From Larkinella rosea (lineage in GTDB: Bacteria; Bacteroidota; Bacteroidia; Cytophagales; Spirosomataceae): a DNA stretch of 64,000 nt. The DNA is taken from positions 1-64,000 of the forward strand of contig NZ_RQJO01000010.1 of the NCBI RefSeq assembly GCF_003858635.1. The letters are read 5' to 3'. Positions 31,188 to 40,578 of the stretch are shown here, in pieces; within the stretch, counting starts at the first letter, position 1; each line of letters begins with the position of its first letter. The position numbers and the translations under genes are program-made. The notes below the pieces were generated by a model. The model was not told the DNA's origin and did not search any database. It was given only the letters and a program-made list of their open reading frames with translations.

Positions 31188-32891
31188 TTAGTCTACGACC
31201 TGACGACGGCCCATCAATTCCAGACCGTAGGAAATGGGAACGGCGAAGGTGACGCGGGTGGCATCGCGGGAACTGTTGCTGGCGGTGAAAATCCCGATGA
31301 CGTTGCCTTCCTTGTCGAAAACCGGTCCTCCACTGTTGCCCGCTCCCGTGGCGTTGACCGTCAATTGGTAATAGTCGCCAAATTCGCTGTAATAGCTGGC
31401 CGCTTTCCCGGTATTTTGCCCTTTGATGACCTTTCCAATGTTGCCGGGCGTAACGGTTACATCCGGCACTTTGACAAACTGCGGATTGCGATTGGCGAAA
31501 TCGGACGAATTTTCACCCACAAAAACGTCCGGCGAAATTCCGGGGTAACCCATGACGGTAACCAACTGACCGGAAGCAATATCTTTTCCGGCATCCCGCA
31601 GCTTCACCGGCGACAGCGGTTCGACCAGGTCGATTTTAATCATCGCTACGTCGTGTTTTGGTGAGATAATGGGTTTTCCAGTGGCCGGGAAACGCTGTTC
31701 GTTTTTGTTGAAGGTCACGTCGAGATAGGTATTGACGCCTTCGATCACTTTGCCCGACATCGGTTTTTTACCGAAGAATTTCGTTTCAGACGGTACCCAG
31801 CGGAATTCCTGCACCGGTTGCGGGCTTACATCCCAGCCTTTCGCACCCTGCACCAGCAGGATTCCCGGGAACGCATCCGCCGGAAAATCGTAGTAGGAAT
31901 TCCAGGCCGCGGCCACGTGCCGGTTGGTCAGAATGTGTCCCTGTTCCGACACCACAAAACCCGAACCGCTGGCACCGTGCATCGCAATGGGCTGACCCAC
32001 AGCAACATCCTTCTTCAATCCGAGCAAAGGTTCGACCACGCCGGGTTCTACTTCAATGTACATCGGAACGTTTTTAATGCTGCCGTCCCATTGTTTAACC
32101 GGCAGATACTGGTGGTAAATATCATCACCGGTCGGTGTGTAAATCAGTTTGTAACCAAATTCGATGAAAACGACTTTGCTGGTGTTGGCCGACGCAATCT
32201 GTTCAGACGACAGGCCGGTTTCGGGTTTCACCGCGTTATGAATAATTGGCGTGCGGTTCACAACGACAGTAGTCGTTGTTCCGATTTTGTCCTTGAACGC
32301 ATAACCAATCGTAGACAGAATCACCAGAATCACCGCAGCGACCAGCATGATGGAGCGCGTGCTCTTTTTGCGTTCGGTCACCATCATGCGCTCCACGGTT
32401 TGTTTGCCCAGACCGACTTTAACCGGTATGTTACTCAGGTCATCCACTTCAGAACCCGGGGCCGGAATTGGCATTTTGATTTCGCTGGTGGCTTTGAACG
32501 AACCGGGCATTTCCACAAATCGCGTGCTTTGCATCAGTTCGATGGGGCGCGGATTCAGATCAAATTGAAAAACCGGTCCACCCTGACCCAGCTGGATTTC
32601 GTCGCCCGGTTGCAAAACCGCCGAACCGGTGATGCGGGTTTTGTTGACGAAAATACCGTTGCGGGAATTATTATCGACCACTTTGAAAGTTGGAATTTCC
32701 CCTTCTACTTTCACAATTTTACCGTGTTCGCGGGAAACCGTCGAGTCGAGTTCGGGATCGAAACGCAGGTCGTTGGCGACTCCGCGTCCGAAAGAAAGTT
32801 CTGAATACTTCTTGTAGTCGAATTCTTCGACCTGATTGGCTTTGGTTCCGGTTACGTGACGAATGACGAAACGATCGATTTGCGTTGACAT
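31188..32891 (-). CDS. FHA domain joined to a membrane helix and periplasmic trypsin-like protease
   Basis: A 567-residue protein with an unusual layout. Residues about 30-115 are an FHA phosphothreonine-binding domain (FGRGVANDLRFD, STVSREHGKI, NNSRNGIFVN). A linker leads to one membrane helix at about 178-200 (SIMLVAAVILVILSTIGYAF). The rest is a DegP/HtrA-type trypsin fold with the triad His in TNRHVAA (about 325), Asp in HDVAMIKI (about 413) and Ser in GNSGGPV (about 520); no PDZ domain follows. The FHA domain must be cytoplasmic and the protease outside the inner membrane, so phosphorylation inside could control proteolysis outside. First gene of a unit with phosphatase and kinase. Confidence 0.93.
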   Translation of the reverse strand: MSTQIDRFVIRHVTGTKANQVEEFDYKKYSELSFGRGVANDLRFDPELDSTVSREHGKIVKVEGEIPTFKVVDNNSRNGIFVNKTRITGSAVLQPGDEIQLGQGGPVFQFDLNPRPIELMQSTRFVEMPGSFKATSEIKMPIPAPGSEVDDLSNIPVKVGLGKQTVERMMVTERKKSTRSIMLVAAVILVILSTIGYAFKDKIGTTTTVVVNRTPIIHNAVKPETGLSSEQIASANTSKVVFIEFGYKLIYTPTGDDIYHQYLPVKQWDGSIKNVPMYIEVEPGVVEPLLGLKKDVAVGQPIAMHGASGSGFVVSEQGHILTNRHVAAAWNSYYDFPADAFPGILLVQGAKGWDVSPQPVQEFRWVPSETKFFGKKPMSGKVIEGVNTYLDVTFNKNEQRFPATGKPIISPKHDVAMIKIDLVEPLSPVKLRDAGKDIASGQLVTVMGYPGISPDVFVGENSSDFANRNPQFVKVPDVTVTPGNIGKVIKGQNTGKAASYYSEFGDYYQLTVNATGAGNSGGPVFDKEGNVIGIFTASNSSRDATRVTFAVPISYGLELMGRRQVVD

Positions 32892-33007
32892 GACTGAGCG
32901 TAGTTAATATTATTTTCGAGTTGGAAATTTGTGCTGTTTGAACGATACAAAGTTGGGGAATCCATGAGCGGTAGTAAATCAGGAAAAGCCCTGATTTTCA
33001 GGCCCGG

Positions 33008-33048
33008 GAAACCTATATTTTGCGTCTATAGGAAAACCTGTATTTTGC
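33008..33048 (+). promoter_or_regulatory. Direct repeat in the divergent FHA/sensor-kinase promoter region
   Basis: Two 15-base copies of AAACCT(A/G)TATTTTGC at 33009-33023 and 33034-33048, 25 bases apart. Spacing of about two and a half helical turns suggests regulator sites or twin promoter -7 elements. It lies 66 bases before the histidine kinase ATG at 33114. Confidence 0.45.
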
Positions 33049-33113
33049 AAAAGGTCATTGTACTTGAAGGTTTTATATCCGTACTTTCGGTTACATACTT
33101 CTCTTCCCAGACG

Positions 33114-35183
33114 ATGCGCACCCTTCTGCTTCTGCTTCTTTCCGGTTCGGCGGCCATTGCCCAAAGCCCGGTAATTGACTCGCTGCAAAACCGGTTGAAG
33201 CAGCTTCTACCCGACAGTTCCCGCGTTCTGACCCTACACGAGCTGGCAACCAATTACTGGTGGAACGGGTACGATTCGCTCGCCATTCAGGCATTGCGGC
33301 AAGGCATGCGGGTCGGGAAACAGGCCAACTATCCGACGGGCGTCATCCGTGCGCGGCTGGCGCTGGCCCGCATCGAAGCCGACTATCTTTCCGATACCAA
33401 ATCGGCTCACGCTCAATTGGATACGGCCCAAACCGAATCTATTGCCATTCACGATCTGTCGTTGCAGGGGCAGGTTTTTCTACGCCGGGCGCAGCTTTAT
33501 TCAAACATCATGGCCAAACTGCCGGAAGCCCGGACGCTGTTGCAGAAAGCCCTGGCGAAGTTTCTGGAAGCCCACGACCGGCGTTGGGAAGCGCAGGCCT
33601 ACAACGAACTGGCGATTATGCAAATGGGTGAAGGTCAGTATGTTGAAGCCATCAATCTCTGGCTCAAAGCCCGACGGATTCAGGAGAGCATGAACGACCT
33701 GAAAAGTCTGCGGGCTACGCTGCCGAATCTGGGAGCCGCTTACCTGAAACTTAACCGGTATGACGATGCCCTGGCGTGTTTTGCCGAAGGCGAAAAAATT
33801 GCCAATCAGTTGAATGACCAGATGGTCAAGTACTTTTTGATGAGTCGGAAAGCGGAAATTTTCGAGAAAAAGAAACAATTTCCGGCGGCATTAGCCATTT
33901 ATCTGAATCTGGTGAAGGCGTACGAAAAACCGTATCAGCCCAGTAGCCTGGCCCGGACGTACGGCGCCGTTGGTCGGATGTACATTGAGTTAAAAGACTA
34001 TCAAAAAGCCCTGACGTATTCGCAATTGTCGCAGGATACGTACCGGAAAACCGTCGAGAAATCGCAGGAAGCTCTCGAGCACAATGCCCAGCACAATTTT
34101 GGGGAGATTTACCTCGGCCTGAAACAATATAACCGCGTGATTCCGTACGCGCAGGCGGGTCTGGCCTGGACCAGGGACGTCCACGAAATGCGCCCCGAAC
34201 GAACGGCCTACCTGCGTCAATTGGCCATGGCTTACGATCATCTAAACCAGCCTGCCAAAGCGCTGTATTATTATAAGTGGTATAAGGCCGAGGCCGATAC
34301 AATGCTAAATGAAGAAGCCATTCAGAAAGTAACGATGGCCAGTATGACGTATGATTTTGAGAAAAAACAGCAGGTCACCCGCTTGCAACAGGCACAACAG
34401 AAAACCCGGATTGCGTCGCTGGAAAATGATCAGTTGGAACAATCCCGTAACTTCCTGATTGCCTTACTGGTATTGAGTGGTGGAACGCTCGGGTATGTGT
34501 TCTGGAGCAACCGGCGGCTTCGGACCAAAAACGATGAGCTTTCCCGTAAAAACGCCGAAATCGAAGCGGCTTTGTACCGGGGTCAGACAATGGAGCGGAA
34601 ACGGGTCGCCAGCGAATTACACGACAGTGTGGCGGCTAAAGTGTCGGCCCTGAAATGGCGGCTCGAAGCGATGGACACCTCGCAATTTGACGGCGATCAG
34701 CAGCGCGAACACAACCGTTTGCTGGATCACATGGGCGAAGTGTACGACGACATCCGGACGATTTCCCATAACCTAATGCCCGAAATCCTGGAGAAACAGG
34801 GCCTTCAGGCGGCTTTAATCAAATTGACCGATACATTGAACGTGCAAAACCGCACCCGGTTTATGCTGGAAGTAGACGACTCGGGCGCGGATGTTCGGGG
34901 AAAAACCGCCTATGAACTTTACGCCATTTCGCTCGAACTGGTCAATAATATTCTGAAACACGCCAAAGCCCGCAGTGCCGGAATCGTCCTGCACCGTCAG
35001 AACGGTTTTTTGAAGCTGACCATTCAGGACGACGGTCTGGGGATCGATGGAAGCAAGTTTTCGGATGGTGTGGGCATGCGCAACATTCAGTCGCGACTCG
35101 AACGGCTGGGCGGTACCTTCTTTGTTTCAACCCCCGAACCGGGCGGCACCTGCGTCGATGTCGAGATCCCAATCGCCAGCTAA
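33114..35183 (+). CDS. TPR-containing membrane sensor histidine kinase (HisKA_3 type)
   Basis: A 689-residue kinase. The start at 33114 gives a signal peptide (MRTLLLLLLSGSAAIAQ); longer readings lack one and run through the repeat. Residues about 20-420 are tetratricopeptide-like helical repeats in the periplasm (ALQKALAKFLEAHDRRWEAQAYNELAIMQ and others). A membrane helix (about 445-462, FLIALLVLSGGTLGYVFW) leads to a coiled coil and the HisKA_3 box ERKRVASELHDSVAAKVS with the phosphoacceptor His near 503. The ATPase has NNILKHAKA, DDGLGI and GVGMRNIQSRLERLGG. Its likely partner, a NarL-type regulator, is encoded convergently 17 bases beyond its stop. This TPR-kinase/LuxR-regulator pairing is common in Bacteroidota. 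Confidence 0.93.
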   Translation: MRTLLLLLLSGSAAIAQSPVIDSLQNRLKQLLPDSSRVLTLHELATNYWWNGYDSLAIQALRQGMRVGKQANYPTGVIRARLALARIEADYLSDTKSAHAQLDTAQTESIAIHDLSLQGQVFLRRAQLYSNIMAKLPEARTLLQKALAKFLEAHDRRWEAQAYNELAIMQMGEGQYVEAINLWLKARRIQESMNDLKSLRATLPNLGAAYLKLNRYDDALACFAEGEKIANQLNDQMVKYFLMSRKAEIFEKKKQFPAALAIYLNLVKAYEKPYQPSSLARTYGAVGRMYIELKDYQKALTYSQLSQDTYRKTVEKSQEALEHNAQHNFGEIYLGLKQYNRVIPYAQAGLAWTRDVHEMRPERTAYLRQLAMAYDHLNQPAKALYYYKWYKAEADTMLNEEAIQKVTMASMTYDFEKKQQVTRLQQAQQKTRIASLENDQLEQSRNFLIALLVLSGGTLGYVFWSNRRLRTKNDELSRKNAEIEAALYRGQTMERKRVASELHDSVAAKVSALKWRLEAMDTSQFDGDQQREHNRLLDHMGEVYDDIRTISHNLMPEILEKQGLQAALIKLTDTLNVQNRTRFMLEVDDSGADVRGKTAYELYAISLELVNNILKHAKARSAGIVLHRQNGFLKLTIQDDGLGIDGSKFSDGVGMRNIQSRLERLGGTFFVSTPEPGGTCVDVEIPIAS

Positions 35184-35200
35184 AACACTGGATGACAGCC

Positions 35201-35851
35201 TTATAACAAACCGTGCCGGACGGCGTATTTGATAATTCCGATTGAGTTTTTGACGCCCAGTTTACGAAGAATGTTGTGGCGGTGCGTCTCGACGGTGCCC
35301 GGACTGATGAAGAGTTTTTCGGCAATGGCGTTGGTCGACAATTCCTGGGCTACGAGTCCAATGATTTCCAGTTCGCGGTCCGTTAGGGGCGCCAGCGGTG
35401 CGGGGGCTTCATCTACGGCACGAGCCACCGGTACAGGCAGCGCGACCAATTGCGTCATGACCGATTCGGAGAAGTATTTTTCGCCCCGGGCCACGGTTTT
35501 GATCGCTTTTTCCAGTTCAGCCTTCCCGGCTTTTTTCATCACGTATCCCGAAATACCGGCCCGGAACGCTTCCCGAATGCTGTCAGCATCTTCCGAAACC
35601 GTTAGCATCAGGACTTTGATGTGGGGAAAATGCTGCCGGACTTTCAGGGTCAAATTGATGCCGTCGAGGTTCGGCATGTTCATGTCCGAGAGGAGAATAT
35701 CAGCCTCGTTATCCCTCAAATAGTCGACGACCTCCCGGCTATCGTTCAGGGTTCCAACCACTTCAACACCTTCAATCCGGCCCAGCAGCATCGCCAGGCT
35801 GTCTAGAATTATTTCATGATCATCAGTAAGAAGTACACGTATTGGGGTCAT
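35201..35851 (-). CDS. NarL/FixJ-type response regulator
   Basis: A 216-residue regulator. The receiver (about 1-125) has the acidic pair in LLTDDHEI, the acceptor Asp in DILLSDMNMP (about Asp57), Thr in MLTVSED and Lys in VMKKAGK. The LuxR-type helix-turn-helix at the C-terminus begins LTDRELEIIGLVAQELSTNAIAEKLFISPGTVETHRHNILRKLG. It is the probable output of the HisKA_3 sensor kinase encoded convergently next to it. It has its own promoter at 35890-35920. Confidence 0.95.
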   Translation of the reverse strand: MTPIRVLLTDDHEIILDSLAMLLGRIEGVEVVGTLNDSREVVDYLRDNEADILLSDMNMPNLDGINLTLKVRQHFPHIKVLMLTVSEDADSIREAFRAGISGYVMKKAGKAELEKAIKTVARGEKYFSESVMTQLVALPVPVARAVDEAPAPLAPLTDRELEIIGLVAQELSTNAIAEKLFISPGTVETHRHNILRKLGVKNSIGIIKYAVRHGLL

Positions 35852-35889
35852 AAGGTACAGAGTCTAGGTAAGTCTCGCGGTGGTTATTT

Positions 35890-35919
35890 CAAAGATAAAG
35901 AGGATTCAGGATACTGCAA
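35890..35919 (-). promoter_or_regulatory. Promoter of the response regulator gene
   Basis: Minus strand -7 box TATCTTTG at 35897-35890 and a -33 TTG at 35919-35917 with a 19-base spacer. The transcript would begin about 30 bases before the ATG at 35851. Confidence 0.6.
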
Positions 35920-35944
35920 TTAATGATATGGAAGGTGATAAAAA

Positions 35945-35971
35945 TCCCGGCTATTTTACGAATAGTCGGGA
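35945..35971 (-). terminator. Terminator of the toxin-antitoxin unit
   Basis: An 11-base stem (TCCCGGCTATT and AATAGTCGGGA, one wobble pair) with a five-base loop, followed on the minus strand by ATTTTTATC. It lies 46 bases after the toxin stop. Confidence 0.75.
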
Positions 35972-36016
35972 ATGAAACAAATCTATTCCGGAAGTTTATA
36001 CTGTTGAATTATGCAG

Positions 36017-36349
36017 TTAATCTCCTTCCAGCAGTTTTAATAAAGCTTTCAATTCATCATCGGAAATGGTACTCCGTTCAGATTTGTCGTAGATATATGA
36101 CAAGGTGATGGTTTCATCAACGATTTTAACGTAAGTAATTACTCGGGCGCCACCAGACTTTCCGGTTCGTTTAGAAGCAATTTTTAATCGCACTTTGTAA
36201 AAATTGCTTCCCAAAGACTCACCAAGTGAAGGATTCTCAAGAAGCTCTTTTCCTAGTTGGGCTAAATCAATTGCAATGGAAGGGTATTTTCTGGCCAGCC
36301 GTTTCAACTGCCGGTCAAATACGGCCAGCGTCAGAATTTTATAACTCAT
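36017..36349 (-). CDS. RelE/ParE-superfamily toxin
   Basis: A 110-residue protein with the RelE/ParE-like fold pattern: helical N-terminal DRQLKRLARKYPSIAIDLAQLGKEL, then beta strands with FYKVRLKI, ARVITYVKI and TITLSYIYDK. The central KVRLKIAS...KSGGARVI matches the arginine-rich strands of the family; the C-terminal helix ends it. Most such toxins cut mRNA on the ribosome or poison gyrase. Its start overlaps the upstream antitoxin gene by 11 bases, typical of a toxin-antitoxin unit. Which RelE subgroup it belongs to cannot be told here. Confidence 0.82.
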   Translation of the reverse strand: MSYKILTLAVFDRQLKRLARKYPSIAIDLAQLGKELLENPSLGESLGSNFYKVRLKIASKRTGKSGGARVITYVKIVDETITLSYIYDKSERSTISDDELKALLKLLEGD

Positions 36350-36572
36350 TGAGCAGATCTGCTAATGGACGGGCTAGCTTTGTACCTTGTTCAATCTCTT
36401 TTAGCTCCTGAATAGCCTCTTTTAACTCCGAAATAAGTTGTTCCTTCGTTGGCTCTTCAACCTCATATCCCGCCAATTCCGTATACCGCTTTTTAAGACG
36501 TTTCCAATCCTGCATCGGGATAAAAACTCCCGTTGGATTGCCCTTACTGTCGTGAATGACTTGGAGATTCAT
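36339..36572 (-). CDS. Antitoxin partner of the RelE-like toxin
   Basis: A 77-residue acidic protein. The N-terminal part (MNLQVIHDSKGNPTGVFIPMQDWKRL) resembles Phd/YefM- or RelB-like openings that form a beta-hairpin and helix; the C-terminal half (PTKEQLISELKEAIQELKEIEQG) is a long charged helix that would wrap round the toxin. It precedes and overlaps the toxin gene. An exact promoter lies just upstream. Antitoxins of this kind usually repress the unit themselves. Confidence 0.75.
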   Translation of the reverse strand: MNLQVIHDSKGNPTGVFIPMQDWKRLKKRYTELAGYEVEEPTKEQLISELKEAIQELKEIEQGTKLARPLADLLNEL

Positions 36573-36588
36573 AAATTCTTGCTTTTAT

Positions 36589-36620
36589 CAAATATAGCCG
36601 AAATTCTCAATGATGACAAA
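36589..36620 (-). promoter_or_regulatory. Promoter of the toxin-antitoxin unit
   Basis: Minus strand -33 TTTG (36620-36617), a 20-base spacer and -7 TATATTTG (36596-36589), both exact. The leader before the antitoxin ATG at 36572 is only about ten bases. Confidence 0.75.
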
Positions 36621-36684
36621 TAGCTAACTTTTGGTATGCACTCAACTTGCTATTACGTCTCTGACTGATTCTGTTTTCATAAAA

Positions 36685-36713
36685 AAACGCCCGGCTTCAT
36701 CAGCCGGGCGTTT
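36685..36713 (-). terminator. Intrinsic terminator of clpB
   Basis: A 12-base perfect GC-rich stem (AAACGCCCGGCT and AGCCGGGCGTTT) with a five-base loop, followed on the minus strand by a run of Ts. Confidence 0.92.
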
Positions 36714-36732
36714 CCAAATACCATTGTACTTA

Positions 36733-39378
36733 TTAGTCCAATTCCGGAACAACCTTGTCCAGGTTATAGAAGATAATATCTTCTTTTCCGTCTTCACCTT
36801 CGTTCAACATCATACCAACTACGGCGTTTTTCTGAATCCGGCCGGCCAGAATTTCCTTCGACAGGGCGTTCAGGATGCGACGCTGCATGACACGCTTCAG
36901 CGGGCGGGCCCCAAACTGCGGATCGAACCCTTCCTCAGCGATTTTATCCAGCACTTCCTGATCGGCTTCGATGACCATGCCCTGTTCGGCTAAACGGTCC
37001 TGAATGCTTTTGAATTGCAGATTGACAATCTTGCGAATTTCGCGTTTGGTCAACGGCTGGAACATCACCAGTTCATCGATCCGGTTCAGAAATTCGGGAC
37101 GTAACGTCTGTTTCAACAGTTCAAATACTTCTTCTTTGGTATCCTCAATCACCTGATCGTGGTTCCAGTCTTCGATTTTCGACAACCGTTCCCGAATGAT
37201 GTGGCTACCAATGTTCGAGGTCATAATGATGATCGTGTTCTTGAAATTGGCGACCCGGCCTTTGCTATCGGTCAGACGACCGTCGTCCAGCACCTGCAAC
37301 AGGATGTTGAACACATCAGGATGGGCCTTTTCAATTTCGTCGAGCAAAATCACGCTATACGGTTTCCGGCGGACGGCCTCGGTCAACTGACCTCCTTCGT
37401 CGTAACCGACATAACCCGGAGGAGCTCCAATCAATCGGCTAACGGCGTGACGTTCCTGAAACTCCGACATATCGATCCGCACCAGTGAGTTTTCATCGTT
37501 GAACAGATAATCGGCCAGGGCCTTCGCCAACTCGGTTTTTCCGACGCCGGTGGTTCCCAGAAAAATGAACGATCCGAGCGGACGTTTGGGGTCCTGCATC
37601 CCGGCCCGGCTCCGGCGTACGGCATCCGAAACCGCCTGAATAGCTTCTTCCTGACCCGCCACCCGTTTCGAGAGTTCGTCTTCCAGATGCAGTAATTTCT
37701 CGCGTTCCGATTCCATCATCCGACTGACCGGAATGCCCGTCCACTTGGCCACCACCTCAGCAATATCGTCGGAAGTGACTTCTTCCTGCAACAGATTCTG
37801 GCCGTCGCCTTCTTTTTTCACCAGCTCATCCAGCCGGGTTTGCATCTCGGGCAACCGACCGTAGCGGATTTCGGCAACTTTGCCGTAATCGCCGGAGCGT
37901 TCGGCCTGTTCGGCTTCCGATTTCAACTGATCGAGCTGTTCTTTCAGCGTCCGAACTTCGTTCACCGATTGCTTCTCTACTTCCCAGCGGGCTTTCAGGC
38001 TGTTCCGCGACTCGTTCAGGTCTTCGATTTGCCGGTTCAACAGGCTTTCCTTGTCCCGATCCGACTCCCGGCGAATGGCTTCGCGCTCAATCTCCAGTTG
38101 CATGATCCGGCGGTTCAGTTCGTCGAGTTCTTCCGGTACCGAATCAATTTCCAGCCGCATTTTAGCAGCCGCTTCGTCCATCAGGTCAATGGCTTTATCG
38201 GGCAAAAACCGGTCGGAAATATAGCGGTTAGACAGCTCGACGGCGGCAATCACCGCGTCGTCTTTGATCCGAACACCGTGGTGCAATTCGTATTTTTCCT
38301 TGATCCCGCGCAGAATCGAAATGGCATCTTTCACATCGGGTTCGTCCACCAAAACCGTCTGGAACCGCCTTTCTAGGGCTTTATCTTTTTCGATGTATTT
38401 CTGATACTCCTTCAGTGTCGTGGCACCGATGGCGTGCAACTCGCCCCGCGCCAGAGCTGGTTTCAGCAGGTTGGCCGCGTCCATCGCGCCATCTCCACCA
38501 CCAGCACCCGCGCCAATCAGGGTATGAATTTCGTCAATGAACAACACGATTTCGCCTTCCGAATCGGTCACTTCCTTGATAACTGCTTTTAGCCGTTCTT
38601 CAAATTCACCCTTGTATTTGGCTCCCGCCACCAGCAAACCCATGTCGAGCGACACAATGATCTTCGACTTCAGGTTTTCGGGAACGTCGCCCTGCACAAT
38701 GCGCTGGGCCAGCCCTTCCACGATGGCGGTTTTTCCGACGCCTGGTTCACCGATCAGCATCGGGTTGTTTTTGGTCCGCCGACTCAGGATCTGGAGTACC
38801 CGGCGGATTTCTTCATCCCGGCCAATGACGGGATCAATCTTCCCTTTTTCGGCCAGTTCGTTCAGGTTTTTACTATACCGTTCCAGTGAGCGGTATTTTG
38901 CTTCCGCATTTTGATCTTTCACAGGGTTATTTTTTCCACGTAGTTCTTTAATCGCTTCTTTCAATACTTTTTCGGTAAATCCGACGTCTTTTAACAACGT
39001 AGCTACCGAATCTTTGCCACTGGCTAATCCCAGGAGAATCAGTTCGATGCTGACGTATTCATCGCCAAATTCTTTGAGAAAACCGGTGGCCCGCTGTAAC
39101 GCCGAATTCAGGTCATTACCGAGGTAAATGTTGGGAGTTCCCTGCGCACCGACCGATACTTTCGGGTATCCGCTGACAATCGCATCCAGCGCCAGCGTCA
39201 GACGGCTCGAATTGATACCGGTTTTTTTCGACAGAAAACCCATTGTGTTAGGATCCTCATCGACAATGGCTTTCAGCACGTGACCGGTTTCCACCGATTG
39301 CTGCTGATTTCCCTGCGCAATCTGGGCCGCCTGCTGGATGACCTCCTGCGCTTTAATGGTGTATGAGTTTAAGTTCAT
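36733..39378 (-). CDS. clpB: ATP-dependent disaggregase ClpB
   Basis: An 881-residue Hsp100 chaperone that pulls proteins out of aggregates together with DnaK. The N-terminal Clp domain (about 1-150) is followed by the first AAA module with Walker A GEPGVGKT and Walker [11 protein letters not shown], a long coiled-coil middle domain (about 400-530, [13 protein letters not shown]...) that marks ClpB rather than ClpA/C, and the second AAA module with [19 protein letters not shown] and sensor MTSNIGS. Length is normal. It is transcribed alone and has a strong terminator; no CtsR or HrcA (CIRCE) site was seen upstream. Confidence 0.97.
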   Translation of the reverse strand: MNLNSYTIKAQEVIQQAAQIAQGNQQQSVETGHVLKAIVDEDPNTMGFLSKKTGINSSRLTLALDAIVSGYPKVSVGAQGTPNIYLGNDLNSALQRATGFLKEFGDEYVSIELILLGLASGKDSVATLLKDVGFTEKVLKEAIKELRGKNNPVKDQNAEAKYRSLERYSKNLNELAEKGKIDPVIGRDEEIRRVLQILSRRTKNNPMLIGEPGVGKTAIVEGLAQRIVQGDVPENLKSKIIVSLDMGLLVAGAKYKGEFEERLKAVIKEVTDSEGEIVLFIDEIHTLIGAGAGGGDGAMDAANLLKPALARGELHAIGATTLKEYQKYIEKDKALERRFQTVLVDEPDVKDAISILRGIKEKYELHHGVRIKDDAVIAAVELSNRYISDRFLPDKAIDLMDEAAAKMRLEIDSVPEELDELNRRIMQLEIEREAIRRESDRDKESLLNRQIEDLNESRNSLKARWEVEKQSVNEVRTLKEQLDQLKSEAEQAERSGDYGKVAEIRYGRLPEMQTRLDELVKKEGDGQNLLQEEVTSDDIAEVVAKWTGIPVSRMMESEREKLLHLEDELSKRVAGQEEAIQAVSDAVRRSRAGMQDPKRPLGSFIFLGTTGVGKTELAKALADYLFNDENSLVRIDMSEFQERHAVSRLIGAPPGYVGYDEGGQLTEAVRRKPYSVILLDEIEKAHPDVFNILLQVLDDGRLTDSKGRVANFKNTIIIMTSNIGSHIIRERLSKIEDWNHDQVIEDTKEEVFELLKQTLRPEFLNRIDELVMFQPLTKREIRKIVNLQFKSIQDRLAEQGMVIEADQEVLDKIAEEGFDPQFGARPLKRVMQRRILNALSKEILAGRIQKNAVVGMMLNEGEDGKEDIIFYNLDKVVPELD

Positions 39379-39795
39379 GGTTGTGGGTTAAACGATGCCG
39401 GACACACGTTCTAACAACATTCGCACAGCATCCGTTTTAGTTGATGCTACACTAGTAACAAACGAAAGGCCAGTCGGTTTTTTCGGACAATTTGGCGGAA
39501 TTTCCGCGATTTTTGGGTGAAATACTGGCCATTTTGGCACTATTACGCACGAATCAGGCTTCCCTAATTTTGAGGGAAAGAAAAACAAGAAATAGAATCT
39601 GCAAATCCTATTGCGCACAAAACCGGTCAATTAGATCGGCTGATGGAAACGACAAAAGATTTCGGTTGTTTCCTGAAAAGAACAAATGAAAAAAAAGAAA
39701 TATAGTCAGTACGAAATAAAGTAACCCCTACGATTCAAGCGAATTAACCGTTACATTTATCCGTTACATTTTTCAGCACAGATTCCGTTCAACGT
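39379..39795. other. Divergent promoter region between clpB and a lipoprotein gene
   Basis: 417 bases with no gene. It should hold the clpB promoter; I found no exact consensus. On the plus strand two copies of CCGTTACATTT (39748-39758 and 39761-39771) lie just before the lipoprotein gene, each containing a near -7 box TACATTT. Confidence 0.4.
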
Positions 39796-40578
39796 ATGAA
39801 GATCAGAACTATTTCTCTCGTTTTTGCAGCGGTTTTGCTTCTGTCTGGTTGTGGTGGCAAAAAGAATCCGGATCCAGACCCTCAGCCGCAGACGTGTCTG
39901 GTCAGCGAAGTCCCCGATTTGTATTTTGATTCCAGCCCGTTTACAGTTGTGTATGATGCCAGCAACCGGGTATCGGCCATCAAGCAATTTTCATTTAATC
40001 TGTTTTCGTTTACCTATGACGCAAGTGGCCGGATCACGAAATTTCAGGTTAGCACTTCCTTACCGGAAAATCTCGGTGCTAAAGAACATACGGTAACGTA
40101 CGACGCCAGCGGCCGTATTGCCACCGTTTCTGCCATCGACAACGGCCAAGCCGTGACGGCAACGACTTCGTTTGACACCCAAAACCGGATTACAAAAGTT
40201 ACCGTTACTGACCCGCGCGGGCAGCGCAATTATTACAAACGCATGGAATACAATGCGGCCGGAAATGTAACGAAAGTCTTTTATGCCAAAGATGCCGATG
40301 CTGAAAAACTCTACGCTGAATATACATACGACGATAAAAAGTCCCCTTTTTCCAGTCAAACAGCTTTTCAGCTTATTCCGCTGATCTCATCCCTCGCCGA
40401 TCGGAGTCACTACCTGAGCACCAACAACCCGACGCAGTACAAAGATACCGGTTATGGCTATACGGCTACGTATCAGTATACCAATGACTTACCCACGGAA
40501 CTATCCATGCTGCTGCAGCAAACCGGCAACCCTTCCATCGTAAATAAAGAAAAAGAATACAAGTACACTTGTAAATGA
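39796..40578 (+). CDS. YD-repeat-like lipoprotein of unknown function
   Basis: A 260-residue lipoprotein with lipobox LLSGC (about Cys19). The rest has RHS/YD-like strand repeats: VVYDASNRVSAIKQF, FTYDASGRITKFQV, VTYDASGRIATVSA, SFDTQNRITKVTV and MEYNAAGNVTKVFY. Such short YD-repeat lipoproteins are frequent in Bacteroidota and probably fold as a curved beta-sheet at the cell surface; their role is not known. It is not a toxin of the full RHS type: there is no core domain or variable C-terminus. It stands alone, convergent with the next gene across a strong hairpin. Confidence 0.85.
   Translation: MKIRTISLVFAAVLLLSGCGGKKNPDPDPQPQTCLVSEVPDLYFDSSPFTVVYDASNRVSAIKQFSFNLFSFTYDASGRITKFQVSTSLPENLGAKEHTVTYDASGRIATVSAIDNGQAVTATTSFDTQNRITKVTVTDPRGQRNYYKRMEYNAAGNVTKVFYAKDADAEKLYAEYTYDDKKSPFSSQTAFQLIPLISSLADRSHYLSTNNPTQYKDTGYGYTATYQYTNDLPTELSMLLQQTGNPSIVNKEKEYKYTCK

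Noticed and set aside
31818-32804. A 328-codon plus-strand frame opposite the FHA-protease gene
   Set aside because: The minus-strand protein has clear FHA and protease motifs; the antisense product is Arg/His/Phe-rich with no recognisable domain.
33114-35183. Long antisense frames (for example 33826-34302) inside the TPR kinase gene
   Set aside because: The plus-strand product has a continuous TPR-TM-HisKA_3-HATPase layout; antisense frames are by-products.
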